Assembly: GCF_004339565.1 (NCBI RefSeq)
Contig: NZ_SMFZ01000002.1
Location: 1-64,000, forward strand
Source of the DNA: Pseudonocardia endophytica
Lineage (GTDB): Bacteria > Actinomycetota > Actinomycetes > Mycobacteriales > Pseudonocardiaceae
DNA length: 64,000 nucleotides
Direction of reading: 5' to 3'
Below, one piece after another: positions 16,308 to 24,664 of the stretch (positions are counted from its first letter, which is position 1; each line of letters opens with the position of its first letter). The translations under genes were made by a program, and so were the position numbers. The notes under the pieces were generated by a model. That model was not told where the DNA came from. It did not search any database and saw nothing but the letters and a program-made list of their open reading frames with translations.

Positions 16308-17510
16308 GTGAGCGACCGGCGTCGTGCCGCGGCGTGGCAGGCCCGCGGGAACCAGGCTCACGGGAGGACCACCCGTCTGTCGCTCTCCGACGAGATCGAT
16401 GCGCTGCTCGCGGACCCCGGGTTCCTGCCGGACGCCCCGGCGGAACTGCCGGAGGGCTTCCACCGGCTCGCTGTCGCGTCCGTCGAACGGCTCTGCGACG
16501 ACGCCGTCGCCGTCACGTTCGACGTGCCGGCCGAGCTCGAGGAGCACTACGCGTTCCGCCCCGGCCAGTACCTCACGTTGCGCCGCACCGACGACCTCGG
16601 TGAGCACCGCCGCTCCTACTCGATCTGCGCACCCGCCGGTGAGCGGCCGCGGGTCGGCGTGCGCAAGGTCGACACCGGCATGTTCTCCGAGTGGCTGGTG
16701 GATCGACTCGAGGTCGGCGACGAGGTCGAGGTCGGGCCGCCGTCCGGCTCGTTCACACCGGATCTGGAGGCCGGCACGCACCACGGGCTCGTCGCGGCCG
16801 GCTCCGGGATCACGCCGGTGCTCTCGATCGCCGCGTCCGTGCTCGCCGCGCACCCCGACACCCGCGTCACGCTGCTCTACGGCAACCGCCGCACGGACAC
16901 GGTGATGTTCACCGAGGAGCTCGCCGACCTGAAGAACACCTACGGCGCGCGGCTGCACCTCATCCACGTGCTGTCCCGCGAGCCCACCGAGGCCGAGATC
17001 GTCAACGGCCGCCTGGACGCGGATCGCCTGCGCACGTTGCTGTCCGCGCTCGTGGACACCGACGACGTCGACCACTGGTGGCTCTGCGGCCCGCTCGGGA
17101 TGACCGAGGACGCCCGCACCGTGCTGTCCGAGCGCGGCGTGGAGAAGAAGCGGATCCACCGCGAGCTGTTCTATGTGGACGAACCGCCGCCCGAGGTGCA
17201 CCGCGCCGAGGACGACGTCGTCGACGACGGTGAGGGCAGCGACGTGACGGTCGTCCTCAACGGACGGTCGACCCAGCTCGTCCTGCCGCGCAACGAACCG
17301 GTGCTCGACGCCGCGCAGAAGGTCCGCGCCGACCTGCCGTTCGCCTGCAAGGGCGGCGTGTGCGGTACGTGCCGGGCGCTCGTGACGTCCGGCGAGGTGA
17401 CGATGCGGCGCAACTTCGCCCTCGAGGACGACGAGGTCGACGCCGGCTTCGTCCTGACCTGCCAGGCGCTCCCCTTGTCCGACAAGGTGACCGTCGACTA
17501 CGACGCCTGA
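16308..17510 (+). CDS. paaE: phenylacetyl-CoA epoxidase reductase E
   Basis: The 400-residue reductase passes electrons from NAD(P)H to the oxygenase. It has an FAD-binding beta-barrel (RPGQYLTLRR, RRSYSIC), a nucleotide domain (AAGSGITPVLSIA, LLYGNRRTDTVMF) and a C-terminal plant-type 2Fe-2S ferredoxin with CKGGVCGTC and a final Cys in LTCQALP. About 45 residues precede the barrel, longer than in E. coli. The 3' end overlaps the convergent MarR gene by 13 bp. Confidence 0.96.
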   Translation: MSDRRRAAAWQARGNQAHGRTTRLSLSDEIDALLADPGFLPDAPAELPEGFHRLAVASVERLCDDAVAVTFDVPAELEEHYAFRPGQYLTLRRTDDLGEHRRSYSICAPAGERPRVGVRKVDTGMFSEWLVDRLEVGDEVEVGPPSGSFTPDLEAGTHHGLVAAGSGITPVLSIAASVLAAHPDTRVTLLYGNRRTDTVMFTEELADLKNTYGARLHLIHVLSREPTEAEIVNGRLDADRLRTLLSALVDTDDVDHWWLCGPLGMTEDARTVLSERGVEKKRIHRELFYVDEPPPEVHRAEDDVVDDGEGSDVTVVLNGRSTQLVLPRNEPVLDAAQKVRADLPFACKGGVCGTCRALVTSGEVTMRRNFALEDDEVDAGFVLTCQALPLSDKVTVDYDA

Positions 17511-18016
17511 TCCCCCGGGGCGCCCTTCGCGTCGGGTGCCCCGAGGTGGCGGTAGCCGGGGTGCACCCCCGGAGTGAGGCCGTGCGCGTCCGCGAGCTTG
17601 CCGAGCAGCTCGCGCAGACGCGCGCGCTCGTCGTCGTCCAGCGGGGCGAGGACCGCGTCGTCGTGCTCGCGGGCGACGTCGCGGATCTCGCCCATCAGCT
17701 TCTCGCCCGCCGGTCCGAGGTGGACGGCGTGCAGCCGCCGGTCGCCGGGGTTCCGGCGCCGCTCCAGCAGCCCGCGCTCCTCCAGGCCGTCGACGAGCGC
17801 GACCAGACGCGTCGGTGGCGTCCCCAGCTGCTGCGCCAGCGCCTGCTGGCTGCGCCCCGGCTCGGACGCGACGACCCGCAGCAACCCCGTCTGCGGCGGC
17901 GTCAGGTCCAGCCGCGCGATGCGTTCGGCGAACGCGGACGCGGCGTGCGTGCCCAGCTGGGTCAGCAGGAACGCGGAGCCGGCGGGTGGGACGCGCGGAG
18001 GCTCTGACGTGCTCAC
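17498..18016 (-). CDS. MarR-family transcriptional regulator
   Basis: The 172-residue protein has a MarR winged helix: LTPPQTGLLRVVASEPGRSQQALAQQLGTPPTRLVALVDGLEERGLLERRRNPGDRRLHAVHL. It is divergent from a membrane protein gene, with an AT-rich spacer and a TTACA palindrome between them, so it likely controls that gene and itself. The start is uncertain: GTG at 18016 is used here; ATG at 18043 would add nine residues. Neither has a good ribosome site. Confidence 0.85.
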   Translation of the reverse strand: MSTSEPPRVPPAGSAFLLTQLGTHAASAFAERIARLDLTPPQTGLLRVVASEPGRSQQALAQQLGTPPTRLVALVDGLEERGLLERRRNPGDRRLHAVHLGPAGEKLMGEIRDVAREHDDAVLAPLDDDERARLRELLGKLADAHGLTPGVHPGYRHLGAPDAKGAPGDQAS

Positions 18017-18034
18017 GGTCGTCGACCATACCGC

Positions 18035-18075
18035 TTGACACATCGTCTGTCTCGCGTAACTCTTACAAACTGTAA
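18035..18075. promoter_or_regulatory. divergent promoter region with TTACA palindrome
   Basis: A consensus -35 TTGACA (18035-18040) is followed by an AT-rich stretch ending in TTACAAACTGTAA (18063-18075), a perfect 5-bp inverted repeat with a 3-base centre. This size and position fit a MarR operator for the divergent pair. No good -10 hexamer could be fixed. Confidence 0.5.
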
Positions 18076-18103
18076 TGATTATCCGAGAGAACGAGGTGTC
18101 GTC

Positions 18104-18778
18104 ATGTCCGTTGCCCTCGAGCCGCCGACCGTCCGGGTGCAGGGCGGTCCGCCGCTCTGGGCCCCGATCGCGGCGTACGTCCTGCTGGCCGTCGCCGGTG
18201 CCGTCCTCTACCCGGGGGCGGGGCCGGGGTCGAGTCCGGCCACCGCACTCGCCGTCCTGCGGGACGCCCCGGTGCGGGCCGACGTCGCCGCCGCCCTGCT
18301 CGTGATGTCCGCGGCGCCGCTGGCCGTGTTCGCCGCCGCTGCGGCACAACGGCTGTGGGCGCTCGGCGCCCGCGTCGCCGGACCGGTGATCGGCCTGGTG
18401 GGCGGGCTGCTCGCCCCGTCGGCGCTGGTCCTGAGTGGACTGGCCGCCTGGACGGCCGCGACGGCCGCCCAGTGGGGCGACGGCGCCGTCGTGCTGACGG
18501 CGAGCACGCTGTCGTTCGCGGCGGGCGGCGTGGGGTTCGCGCTCGGGTCGGCGCTGCTGCTGGCCGGGCTCGCCGTCCCGGCGGGACTGATGCGGCTGCT
18601 GCCGCGACCGCTCGCGGTGGCCGGCGTCGTCGTGGCCGTGCTCGCGGCGCTGGCACCGCTCTCGCTGATCACGTCCGCGCTGTACGCCCTGCTCCCGATC
18701 GCGCGCTTCGGGGGCATGCTGTGGTTCGTGGCGGCGGCCGTGCTCCTGCCGCGGGTCGTGCCGGCCAGGGCGGCGTGA
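18104..18778 (+). CDS. multi-pass membrane protein
   Basis: The 224-residue protein has about six hydrophobic segments (for example WAPIAAYVLLAVAGAVLY, LLVMSAAPLAVFAAAAA, VAGPVIGLVGGLL, FALGSALLLAGLAVPAG, LAVAGVVVAVLAAL, MLWFVAAAVLL). No catalytic motif is visible. It resembles DUF4386-like membrane proteins in size and helix pattern, with low certainty. The start at MSVALEPP has a GAGG eight bases upstream. The divergent MarR gene probably regulates it. Confidence 0.7.
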   Translation: MSVALEPPTVRVQGGPPLWAPIAAYVLLAVAGAVLYPGAGPGSSPATALAVLRDAPVRADVAAALLVMSAAPLAVFAAAAAQRLWALGARVAGPVIGLVGGLLAPSALVLSGLAAWTAATAAQWGDGAVVLTASTLSFAAGGVGFALGSALLLAGLAVPAGLMRLLPRPLAVAGVVVAVLAALAPLSLITSALYALLPIARFGGMLWFVAAAVLLPRVVPARAA

Positions 18779-18818
18779 TCGGTGCAACCGGTCCGGCCAC
18801 TCCGGGGTTCTGCCCGGC

Positions 18819-19301
18819 ATGAGCATCACGGTGCACGAGACGACGTTCGGCCCTCTGACCCTGTCGGCATCGGACGCCGGCCTCACCCGGGTCCGGTTCG
18901 GATCGGCGGAGGTCGGGGACGGTGCGGGGAACCCGATCCTGGACCAGGCCCGCCGGGAGATCGACGAGTACCTGGCGGGCGAGCGGGAGCGGTTCACCGT
19001 GCCGGTGGACCTGGACCGCGTGCAGGGCGAGCACCGCACGATCCTGGACGCCCTGTCCGACGTGCCGTTCGGCGAGACGACGACGTACGGGGCGCTGGCC
19101 GCCCGCCTCGGTCTCGACAGGGACGGGGCGCGCAGGGTCGGTGGGGCGATGGCCCGCAACCCGGTGCTGATCGTGGTGCCGTGCCACCGCGTGCTGGGGG
19201 TGGACGGGAGGCTCGTCGGCTACGCGGGCGGCACGCTCGTCAAGCGAGCGCTGCTGGACCTGGAGGCGCGCGACCGCGCCGGTCAGGCCGTGCTCTGCTG
19301 A
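18819..19301 (+). CDS. ogt: methylated-DNA-protein-cysteine methyltransferase
   Basis: The 160-residue repair protein has the active-site motif VVPCHRVLG, with the acceptor cysteine, preceded by the helix-turn-helix region FGETTTYGALAARLG and RRVGGAMARNP, and followed by YAGGTLVKRALLDLE. It removes alkyl groups from O6-alkylguanine in DNA by suicide transfer. The length is standard. The 3' end overlaps the convergent PadR gene by 19 bp. Confidence 0.93.
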   Translation: MSITVHETTFGPLTLSASDAGLTRVRFGSAEVGDGAGNPILDQARREIDEYLAGERERFTVPVDLDRVQGEHRTILDALSDVPFGETTTYGALAARLGLDRDGARRVGGAMARNPVLIVVPCHRVLGVDGRLVGYAGGTLVKRALLDLEARDRAGQAVLC

Positions 19302-19831
19302 GAGCCGGGCTCCGGGGCCGGCGCGACGTCGTCGAACTGCTCGATCGCCCAGTGCGCCCACTCGACCTGCATCCGGTAGTAGCGCAGGCCGAACTCGGCG
19401 GCGAGCTGGCCGAAGCCGAGCGGGGACTCGTCCCGGCCCCGGATCCCGGACAGGACGCCGACCTTCTCCTGCCCCTCGGCGGCGAACCGCTCCAGCGCGG
19501 TGCGCGCGTCGTCGGGCGGGAGGGCGGGGATCAGGAACATCCGCAGCACGTCCTCGTTGCGGACGCCCGGCGAGTCGGACTCGGACAGCAGCCAGCGCTG
19601 CAGCTCGGCCCTGCCGTCGTCGGTCAGGCCGTAGGTGCGGCGGTTGCGCGCGCCACTGCCGACGACCGTGAGCAGGCCCTCGTCGGCCAGCTTGTTCAGC
19701 TCCGGGTAGATCTGGCTGTGCCGCGCGTGCCACGCGTGCTGCTGCAGGCTGGCCTCGAACGTGCGGGTCAGCTCGTAGCCGCTCGCCGGGTGGTCGGCCA
19801 GCAGACCGAGCAGGGCGTGGCGCAGTGACAT
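19283..19831 (-). CDS. PadR-family regulator with C-terminal helical domain
   Basis: The 182-residue protein starts with the classical PadR domain MSLRHALLGLLADHPASGYEL, IYPELNKLADEGLLTV and RRTYGLTDDGRAELQRWL. A Vir_act_alpha_C-type helical region follows (RYYRMQVEWAHWAIEQFDD). Twin boxes CGACAGGTCG/CGACATGTCG lie 19-42 bp before its start, so autoregulation is likely. Confidence 0.9.
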   Translation of the reverse strand: MSLRHALLGLLADHPASGYELTRTFEASLQQHAWHARHSQIYPELNKLADEGLLTVVGSGARNRRTYGLTDDGRAELQRWLLSESDSPGVRNEDVLRMFLIPALPPDDARTALERFAAEGQEKVGVLSGIRGRDESPLGFGQLAAEFGLRYYRMQVEWAHWAIEQFDDVAPAPEPGSQQSTA

Positions 19832-19849
19832 CGCTCAACAGTAGCAACC

Positions 19850-19873
19850 GACAGGTCGGGAACGACATGTCGC
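19850..19873. promoter_or_regulatory. twin PadR-type boxes
   Basis: CGACAGGTCG (19850-19859) and CGACATGTCG (19864-19873) are spaced 14 bp start to start, just upstream of a leftward PadR gene. The second is a perfect palindrome around ACATGT. The same hexamer and spacing occur at 5528-5550. Confidence 0.6.
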
Positions 19874-20195
19874 GGATCGACCGCGCCTGTCGGGTCGTCC
19901 CCATGTGGTGGCCGTTCGGGCGCCGAGGACGGGTCCGAACGGCCGCTGCCGGCTACGTCCGGAAGGCGTCAAGTCGGCACGGGTCTTCAACGCGCGAGCG
20001 GCCGTCGAGGTTCCCGCGCGGCGGCCGTCATGGCTGAAATAGATCCGTAATGAAAGTTCCAATGGGCGTCGAAGATCGACTATCGGGTGCATAAAGCGGC
20101 TCTGAGCTGCGACGATGATTAGTCGTTTATCGTAGTGTTATTCGTCACGATGCCATTGCTTGACCCTCGACCCGGTGATCCGCCTACCTTCGTTG

Positions 20196-20390
20196 CGGCT
20201 CGCCCCGACCGGAGCGGGCCGAACCGGAATGCCGGAACCGCCGCGTCACACGGACACCCCCGTCCCGCGGTTTCCGGACAGTCGACCTGCACAAGGCGGG
20301 ACGGGGTACGGGCCGCGGGCGCAGTCGCCCCCGAACGTCGCTCCCCATGCGTCGTGCGGTCGCCCGGTCGACGCGGGTCTGGATCCTGGG
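20196..20390 (+). promoter_or_regulatory. long structured 5' leader of the rpf-like gene (possible riboswitch)
   Basis: If transcription starts near 20196, the mRNA has a leader of about 195 bases, GC-rich and able to fold. In other actinobacteria, genes for Rpf and related wall hydrolases are often controlled by the ydaO-type cyclic di-AMP riboswitch (established). A match could not be confirmed by eye here; only the length, position and a GCCGAACC element are suggestive. Confidence 0.3.
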
Positions 20391-20747
20391 ATGAGCGAAA
20401 TGAGCAGCACTGGTATGTCCACCCGTGGGCGAATTGTCGGCTTCGCGATGGCCGGCCTGATCGCAGTGGGTGGCCCGGTGATGATGGCCGGCACGGCGAA
20501 CGCCGCCTCGGCGAGCACGTGGGACCGCCTCGCGCAGTGCGAGAGCGGCGGTGACTGGTCCATCAACACCGGCAACGGCTTCGGTGGCGGCCTCCAGTTC
20601 ACCGACTCGACCTGGAAGGCCTTCGGCGGCAAGGGCCAGCCGGAGAACGCCTCGCGTTCCGAGCAGATCGCCGTCGCCGAGAAGGTCCTGGACGCGCAGG
20701 GCTGGAAGGCCTGGCCGGCCTGCTCGAAGAAGCTCGGCCTCCGCTGA
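20391..20747 (+). CDS. Rpf-type transglycosylase (resuscitation-promoting factor family)
   Basis: The 118-residue secreted protein has a signal peptide (RGRIVGFAMAGLIAVGGPVMMAG, cleavage near ANA-AS) followed by a single Rpf domain: STWDRLAQCESGGDWSINTGNGFGGGLQF, then STWKAFGG and the closing cysteine in WPACSKKLG. The Glu in CESGGDW is the expected catalytic residue. It should cleave glycan strands of peptidoglycan and promote growth or resuscitation. No LysM or G5 domain is attached. Start at 20391 used; ATG at 20400 is also possible. Confidence 0.9.
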   Translation: MSEMSSTGMSTRGRIVGFAMAGLIAVGGPVMMAGTANAASASTWDRLAQCESGGDWSINTGNGFGGGLQFTDSTWKAFGGKGQPENASRSEQIAVAEKVLDAQGWKAWPACSKKLGLR

Positions 20748-20788
20748 GCCGTCCCGCCGGCACGCCCGGCGGACGGACGGTGGGACCT

Positions 20789-20825
20789 CGCACGGCCGGC
20801 GACCGACATGGTCGCCGGCCGTGCG
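20789..20825. terminator. bidirectional hairpin terminator
   Basis: A perfect 16-bp inverted repeat beginning CGCACGGCCGGCGACC with the 5-base loop GACAT lies between the rpf-like gene and the leftward gene ending at 20838. Confidence 0.85.
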
Positions 20826-20837
20826 CCGTGTCCGGGG

Positions 20838-21500
20838 TCATCCGCTCCCCCGGGGCCCGACGGCGACCAGCACGACGTCCGGTTGTCCACGGTCGACCGG
20901 AATCTCGTGACTGTGGACGGTCGCGAAGTGACCGGCGAGCCGGGCCTCGAGATCCGGTGCCGGAGCGGCACTCCAGACCGTCAGCACGCCACCGGGGGAC
21001 AGTGCCCGCGCGGCGCGGGCCAGCCCCCGGTCCCGGTACAGGTCGTCGTTGGACGGTGTGACCGTCCACTCCGGGCCGTTGTCCACGTCCAGGCAGAGCG
21101 CGTCGACGCCGGCCGGTTCCGCCGCATCCATCCAGTCGGTGAGATCGGTGACGTGGACCCGCACCCGGTCGTCGTCGAGCGCGTGACCGTGCACCGGGGC
21201 GAGCGGGCCGCGGTTCCAGCGGACCACCGCCTCCTCCCGCTCGATCACGTGCACCTCGCGCACGGCAGGTCGGGTGAGCGCCTCCGCGAGCGAGAACCCG
21301 ACGCCCAGGCCGCCGATCACCATCCGGCCCCTGGCCGGCATCGCGTCGGCCGCGGCGCCGACGAGCAGCCGCTCCGAACGACCGTCACGGGTGTCCATCA
21401 GGAACACGCCGTTCTCGACGATCTCGAACACACCGTCCCTGTGGCGCAGGACGAGCTCGCCGCCCCGGCCCGTCGTGCGCTCGACGACGCGGGAGTCCAT
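20838..21500 (-). CDS. spermidine-synthase-like methyltransferase-fold protein
   Basis: The 220-residue protein contains GVFLMDTRDGRSERLL, MVIGGLGVGFSLAEAL, VREVHVIEREEAVVRWNRG and DALCLDVDNGPEW, the pattern of polyamine aminopropyltransferase-like proteins without the N-terminal domain. A true aminopropyl transfer role is not assured. Its start overlaps the stop of the acyl-CoA dehydrogenase gene by one base (TGATG), so it is the last gene of that operon. Confidence 0.75.
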   Translation of the reverse strand: MDSRVVERTTGRGGELVLRHRDGVFEIVENGVFLMDTRDGRSERLLVGAAADAMPARGRMVIGGLGVGFSLAEALTRPAVREVHVIEREEAVVRWNRGPLAPVHGHALDDDRVRVHVTDLTDWMDAAEPAGVDALCLDVDNGPEWTVTPSNDDLYRDRGLARAARALSPGGVLTVWSAAPAPDLEARLAGHFATVHSHEIPVDRGQPDVVLVAVGPRGSG

Positions 21501-22663
21501 CAGTACGAGCGCGGGAGCCCGAGGACGTGCTCGGCCACGTAGTTGAGCACCATCTCCTGCGGCAGCGGGGCGAGCTTCATCAGGCGGGACTCGGTGAAGT
21601 AACGCGTGACGTCGTACTCGGCGGCGTAGCCGAATCCGCCGTGCGTCTGCATCGCCCGGTCCGCCGCGAAGTGCGCCGCGTCGGCGGCCAGGAACTTCGC
21701 CGAGTTCGCATGTTCGCCGCAGGGCAGGCCCGCGTCGTAGCGCTCGGCGGCCTCGCGCACGACCAGGCTCGCCGCGTGCAGCCGCATGTGGGCCTCGGCC
21801 AGCGGGAACGAGATCCCCTGGTTCTGGCCGATCGACCGTCCGAACACGACGCGTTCCTTCGCGTACTCCGTGGCCGCCGCCATCGCGGCCCTTCCGATGC
21901 CGAGCGCCTCTGCGGCGATCAGGATCCGCTCCGGGTTCAGACCGTCCAGGATGGACCGGAAGCCCTTGCCCTCCTCGCCGACGAGGTCCGCGGCGTCGAC
22001 CGGCAGGTCGTCGTAGACCACCTCGCAGGACACGACGGCGTTGCGCCCCAGCTTCTCGATCGGCGTGATCGTGACCTCGGGGCGTTGCAGGTCGGCGAGC
22101 AGCAGCGAGAGCCCGTCCGTGCGCTTGGTGCACTCCTCGATCGGTGTCGTGCGGACCAGCAGCAGGACCTTGTCGCAGTACGGTGCCTTCGACGTCCACA
22201 CCTTGCGTCCGCGCACGAGGTACCGGTCGCCGTCGCGGCGGGCGGCCGTGCGGATGGCCGTCGTGTCCAGCCCGGCGTCCGGCTCGGTCACGCCGAACGC
22301 GACGTGCAGGCTGCCGTCCGCGACGCGCGGCAGGTACGTCCGCCGCATCTCGTCGCTGCCGTACTTCACGACCGGGTTCATGCCGAACACCGAGAGATGG
22401 ATCGCGGAGGCGCCGTTCATCGCGGCACCGGACGCGGCGACCTCCTCCATCACGACGGCCGCCTCGCCGATCCCGGCGCCACCACCCCCGTACTCCTCGG
22501 GGATGGCGATGCCGATCCAGCCGCCGTCGGCCAGCGCGTTGTAGAACTCCCACGGGAACTCGTGGTCGCGGTCGTGGGCGCGCCAGTACTCGCCGTCGAA
22601 CTGACGGCAGACGTCACGGACGCCCTCGCGGATCTCCTTGTACGGGTCGTCCTGGACGTCCAC
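21500..22663 (-). CDS. acyl-CoA dehydrogenase
   Basis: The 387-residue flavoenzyme has IPEEYGGGGAGIGEAAVVMEE, the FAD/substrate loop VAFGVTEPDAGLDTT, WTSKAPYCDKVLLL, and the C-terminal AMQTHGGFGYAAEYDVTRYFTESRL. It introduces the alpha,beta double bond of an acyl-CoA. Neighbours upstream (LLM oxidoreductase, hydrolase) suggest catabolism of an unusual acid or ester rather than ordinary beta-oxidation. The gap to the LLM gene is 10 bp. Confidence 0.92.
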   Translation of the reverse strand: MDVQDDPYKEIREGVRDVCRQFDGEYWRAHDRDHEFPWEFYNALADGGWIGIAIPEEYGGGGAGIGEAAVVMEEVAASGAAMNGASAIHLSVFGMNPVVKYGSDEMRRTYLPRVADGSLHVAFGVTEPDAGLDTTAIRTAARRDGDRYLVRGRKVWTSKAPYCDKVLLLVRTTPIEECTKRTDGLSLLLADLQRPEVTITPIEKLGRNAVVSCEVVYDDLPVDAADLVGEEGKGFRSILDGLNPERILIAAEALGIGRAAMAAATEYAKERVVFGRSIGQNQGISFPLAEAHMRLHAASLVVREAAERYDAGLPCGEHANSAKFLAADAAHFAADRAMQTHGGFGYAAEYDVTRYFTESRLMKLAPLPQEMVLNYVAEHVLGLPRSY

Positions 22664-22673
22664 GGGTTCCTCC

Positions 22674-23684
22674 TCAGGCCGCGCGCAGCCTCGTCACGAC
22701 GTCCAGGACGAGCCCGGGGTCGGCGTCGTAGGGCGTGTACAGCGAGATCCGGTCGACCAGGTCGCGGTAGCGGTCGACCATCCCGGACGCCACCTCCTCC
22801 GGTGAGCCGGCGACGGCGAACGCGTCCAGCACGTCGTCGTCGATCAGGCCGGCCATCTCGTCCCACGCCTGCTGCTTGGACAGCCCGTTCAACCGTTCCG
22901 CCAGCTCGCCCCAGCCGTGGTGCTCGAGCACCGGGCGGTACGGCGGGGTGGACGCGTAGAACGCGATCTGGCGGCGGACACCCTGCTCGGCGGCGGCGCG
23001 GGCGTCGGCGTCCGCGCCGAGCACGGCGAACACCGGCAGGCACACGTCGAAGCCGTCCAGGTCGTCCCGCCCGCGGCCGCGCTTCAGCGAGGGGACGGTC
23101 ACCTCGGCCATGTACGACGGCGTGGTGAGCGAGTGCGCGAGGATCCCGTCGGTCACGCGGCCCGCGACCTCGGTCATCCGCTCGCCGACGGCGGCCAGCA
23201 TGATCGGCGGGTTGCCGTGCGGGTTCGGGCCGGGCGAGAAGAACTCGGTCATCAGCGTGTGCGAGTAGTACTCGCCCTTGTACTGCAGCCGTTCGCCGGT
23301 CGCCCACGACTCCCAGATCGCCCGCACCGCCCGGATGAAGTCCTCCATGCGAGCGGCCGGGTTGCTCCACGGCATCGAGAACCGGCGCTCGATGTGCGGC
23401 TTCACCTGGGAACCGATGCCGAGGTCGAACCGCCCTCCGGACAGCAGTGCCACGTCGTTGGCCTGGTAGGCGAGCGTCATCGGGTTACGGGCGAACGCGA
23501 CCGCGATCCCGGACTGCAGCCGGATCCGCGACGTGGCACGGGCGGCCAGTCCGAGCGCGACGAACGCGTCGTGCGCGGTCTCGGGGACCGACACCCCGTC
23601 GTAGCCCTCCTTCTCGGCCGCGACGGCGACCTGCTCGGTCTCCAGCGGGTCGGCGGTGAAGCTGCCGGTGGTGTCGACGCGCAC
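22674..23684 (-). CDS. LLM-class (F420-type) oxidoreductase
   Basis: The 336-residue luciferase-like protein shows EGYDGVSVPETAHDAFVALGLAA, RIRLQSGIAVAFARNPMTLAYQANDVALLSGGRFDLGIGSQVKPHIERRF and WSNPAARMEDFIRAVRAIW, as in the F420-dependent TIGR03617 subgroup. It likely uses reduced F420. GTG start five bases after the hydrolase stop, so it is within the operon. Confidence 0.9.
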   Translation of the reverse strand: MRVDTTGSFTADPLETEQVAVAAEKEGYDGVSVPETAHDAFVALGLAARATSRIRLQSGIAVAFARNPMTLAYQANDVALLSGGRFDLGIGSQVKPHIERRFSMPWSNPAARMEDFIRAVRAIWESWATGERLQYKGEYYSHTLMTEFFSPGPNPHGNPPIMLAAVGERMTEVAGRVTDGILAHSLTTPSYMAEVTVPSLKRGRGRDDLDGFDVCLPVFAVLGADADARAAAEQGVRRQIAFYASTPPYRPVLEHHGWGELAERLNGLSKQQAWDEMAGLIDDDVLDAFAVAGSPEEVASGMVDRYRDLVDRISLYTPYDADPGLVLDVVTRLRAA

Positions 23685-23689
23685 GCTCG

Positions 23690-24577
23690 TCAGTTCCTCT
23701 CGGGTACGACCCGGTCCAGCCAGGTCAGCAGGTCCGCGACGATCTCGTCGCGGTTGGTCTCGTTGAACACCTCGTGGCGCGCGCCGGGCCAGACCTTCAG
23801 CGTCACGTCGGTGAGGCCCGCCGCGCGGTAGCGCTCGGGCATCGGGTTCACCAGCGCGAGCCCGGCGTTGACGGGGTCGGCGTCCCCGACGGTGATGTAG
23901 ATCGGCAGGTCACGGACCGCGGACAGCGTCCCGGCGTCGGCCAGCGGGCGGGCGTCGGTGAACATGGCGACGGTGCCGGGCGTGTCCAGGCCGAAGCCGC
24001 AGCGCTCGTCGCCGACGTAGAGGTCGACCTGCTCGGCGTCGCGGGAGAGCCACTCGTAGCCGGTGCGGTCCTCGAACGGCGCGTTGAACGACGCCAGGTC
24101 CAGGGGCCCGGACAGGTCCAGCGCCGGTTCCAGGAGGTCCAGTAGCCCGGTGCCGGACAGGATCACGGCGTCGACCCGGTCCGAGTGCGCCGGCAGGTAC
24201 TGCTGCACCGCGAACGAGCCCATGCTGTGCCCGAGCAGCACGACCGGGACGCCGGGGAACGTGTCGCGGCCGATCCCGACGAGCACGTCGATGTCGTCGA
24301 CCAGGCCGGCCCATCCGGTCTCGCCGAGCACGCCGTGCCGGTCCGGCGACCCGGCGGTGGCGCCGTGCCCGCGGTGGTCCTGGCCCTGCACGACGAAGCC
24401 GCCCGCGGTGAGTGCGGTGGCGAGCGCGGCGTAGCGGAGCATGTGCTCGCCCATGCCGTGCGTGATCTGGACGATCCCGCGCGGCGGGCCGTCCGGGAGC
24501 CACCGGTACGCCGCGATCGCGGTGTCGTCGGCCGCGGTGAACGTGAACGTCTCGTGCGTGCGGACCGAGTCCGACAT
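23690..24577 (-). CDS. alpha/beta hydrolase, monoacylglycerol-lipase-like
   Basis: The 295-residue protein has the serine-lysophospholipase pattern: VQITHGMGEHMLRYAALATAL for the oxyanion region, QDHRGHGATAG, the nucleophile elbow LLGHSMGSFAVQQYL, an Asp in TVGDADPVN, and the His in WPGARHEVFNETNRDE. It should cleave lipid or ester bonds. The start at MSDSVRTHE is preceded by GAGG; the upstream extension lacks support. Confidence 0.9.
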   Translation of the reverse strand: MSDSVRTHETFTFTAADDTAIAAYRWLPDGPPRGIVQITHGMGEHMLRYAALATALTAGGFVVQGQDHRGHGATAGSPDRHGVLGETGWAGLVDDIDVLVGIGRDTFPGVPVVLLGHSMGSFAVQQYLPAHSDRVDAVILSGTGLLDLLEPALDLSGPLDLASFNAPFEDRTGYEWLSRDAEQVDLYVGDERCGFGLDTPGTVAMFTDARPLADAGTLSAVRDLPIYITVGDADPVNAGLALVNPMPERYRAAGLTDVTLKVWPGARHEVFNETNRDEIVADLLTWLDRVVPERN

Positions 24578-24664
24578 GCGACCACCTCGTCGTCCGCTGG
24601 CGAGTCCGAGTGGATCGCTCGGACCTTTCCCCGGATCGTGCTGCACCGCAGTCCGGCCGGTCAA

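Larger units (their letters stand above)
19832..20390. other. long intergenic region before the rpf-like gene
   Basis: The left end (19850-19873) holds the twin PadR-type boxes. Positions 20036-20160 are distinctly AT-richer than the rest of the window. A rightward promoter-like pair follows (TTGACC at 20160-20165, TACCTT at 20185-20190), then about 200 GC-rich bases before the rpf-like start. No protein gene was supported here. Confidence 0.55.
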
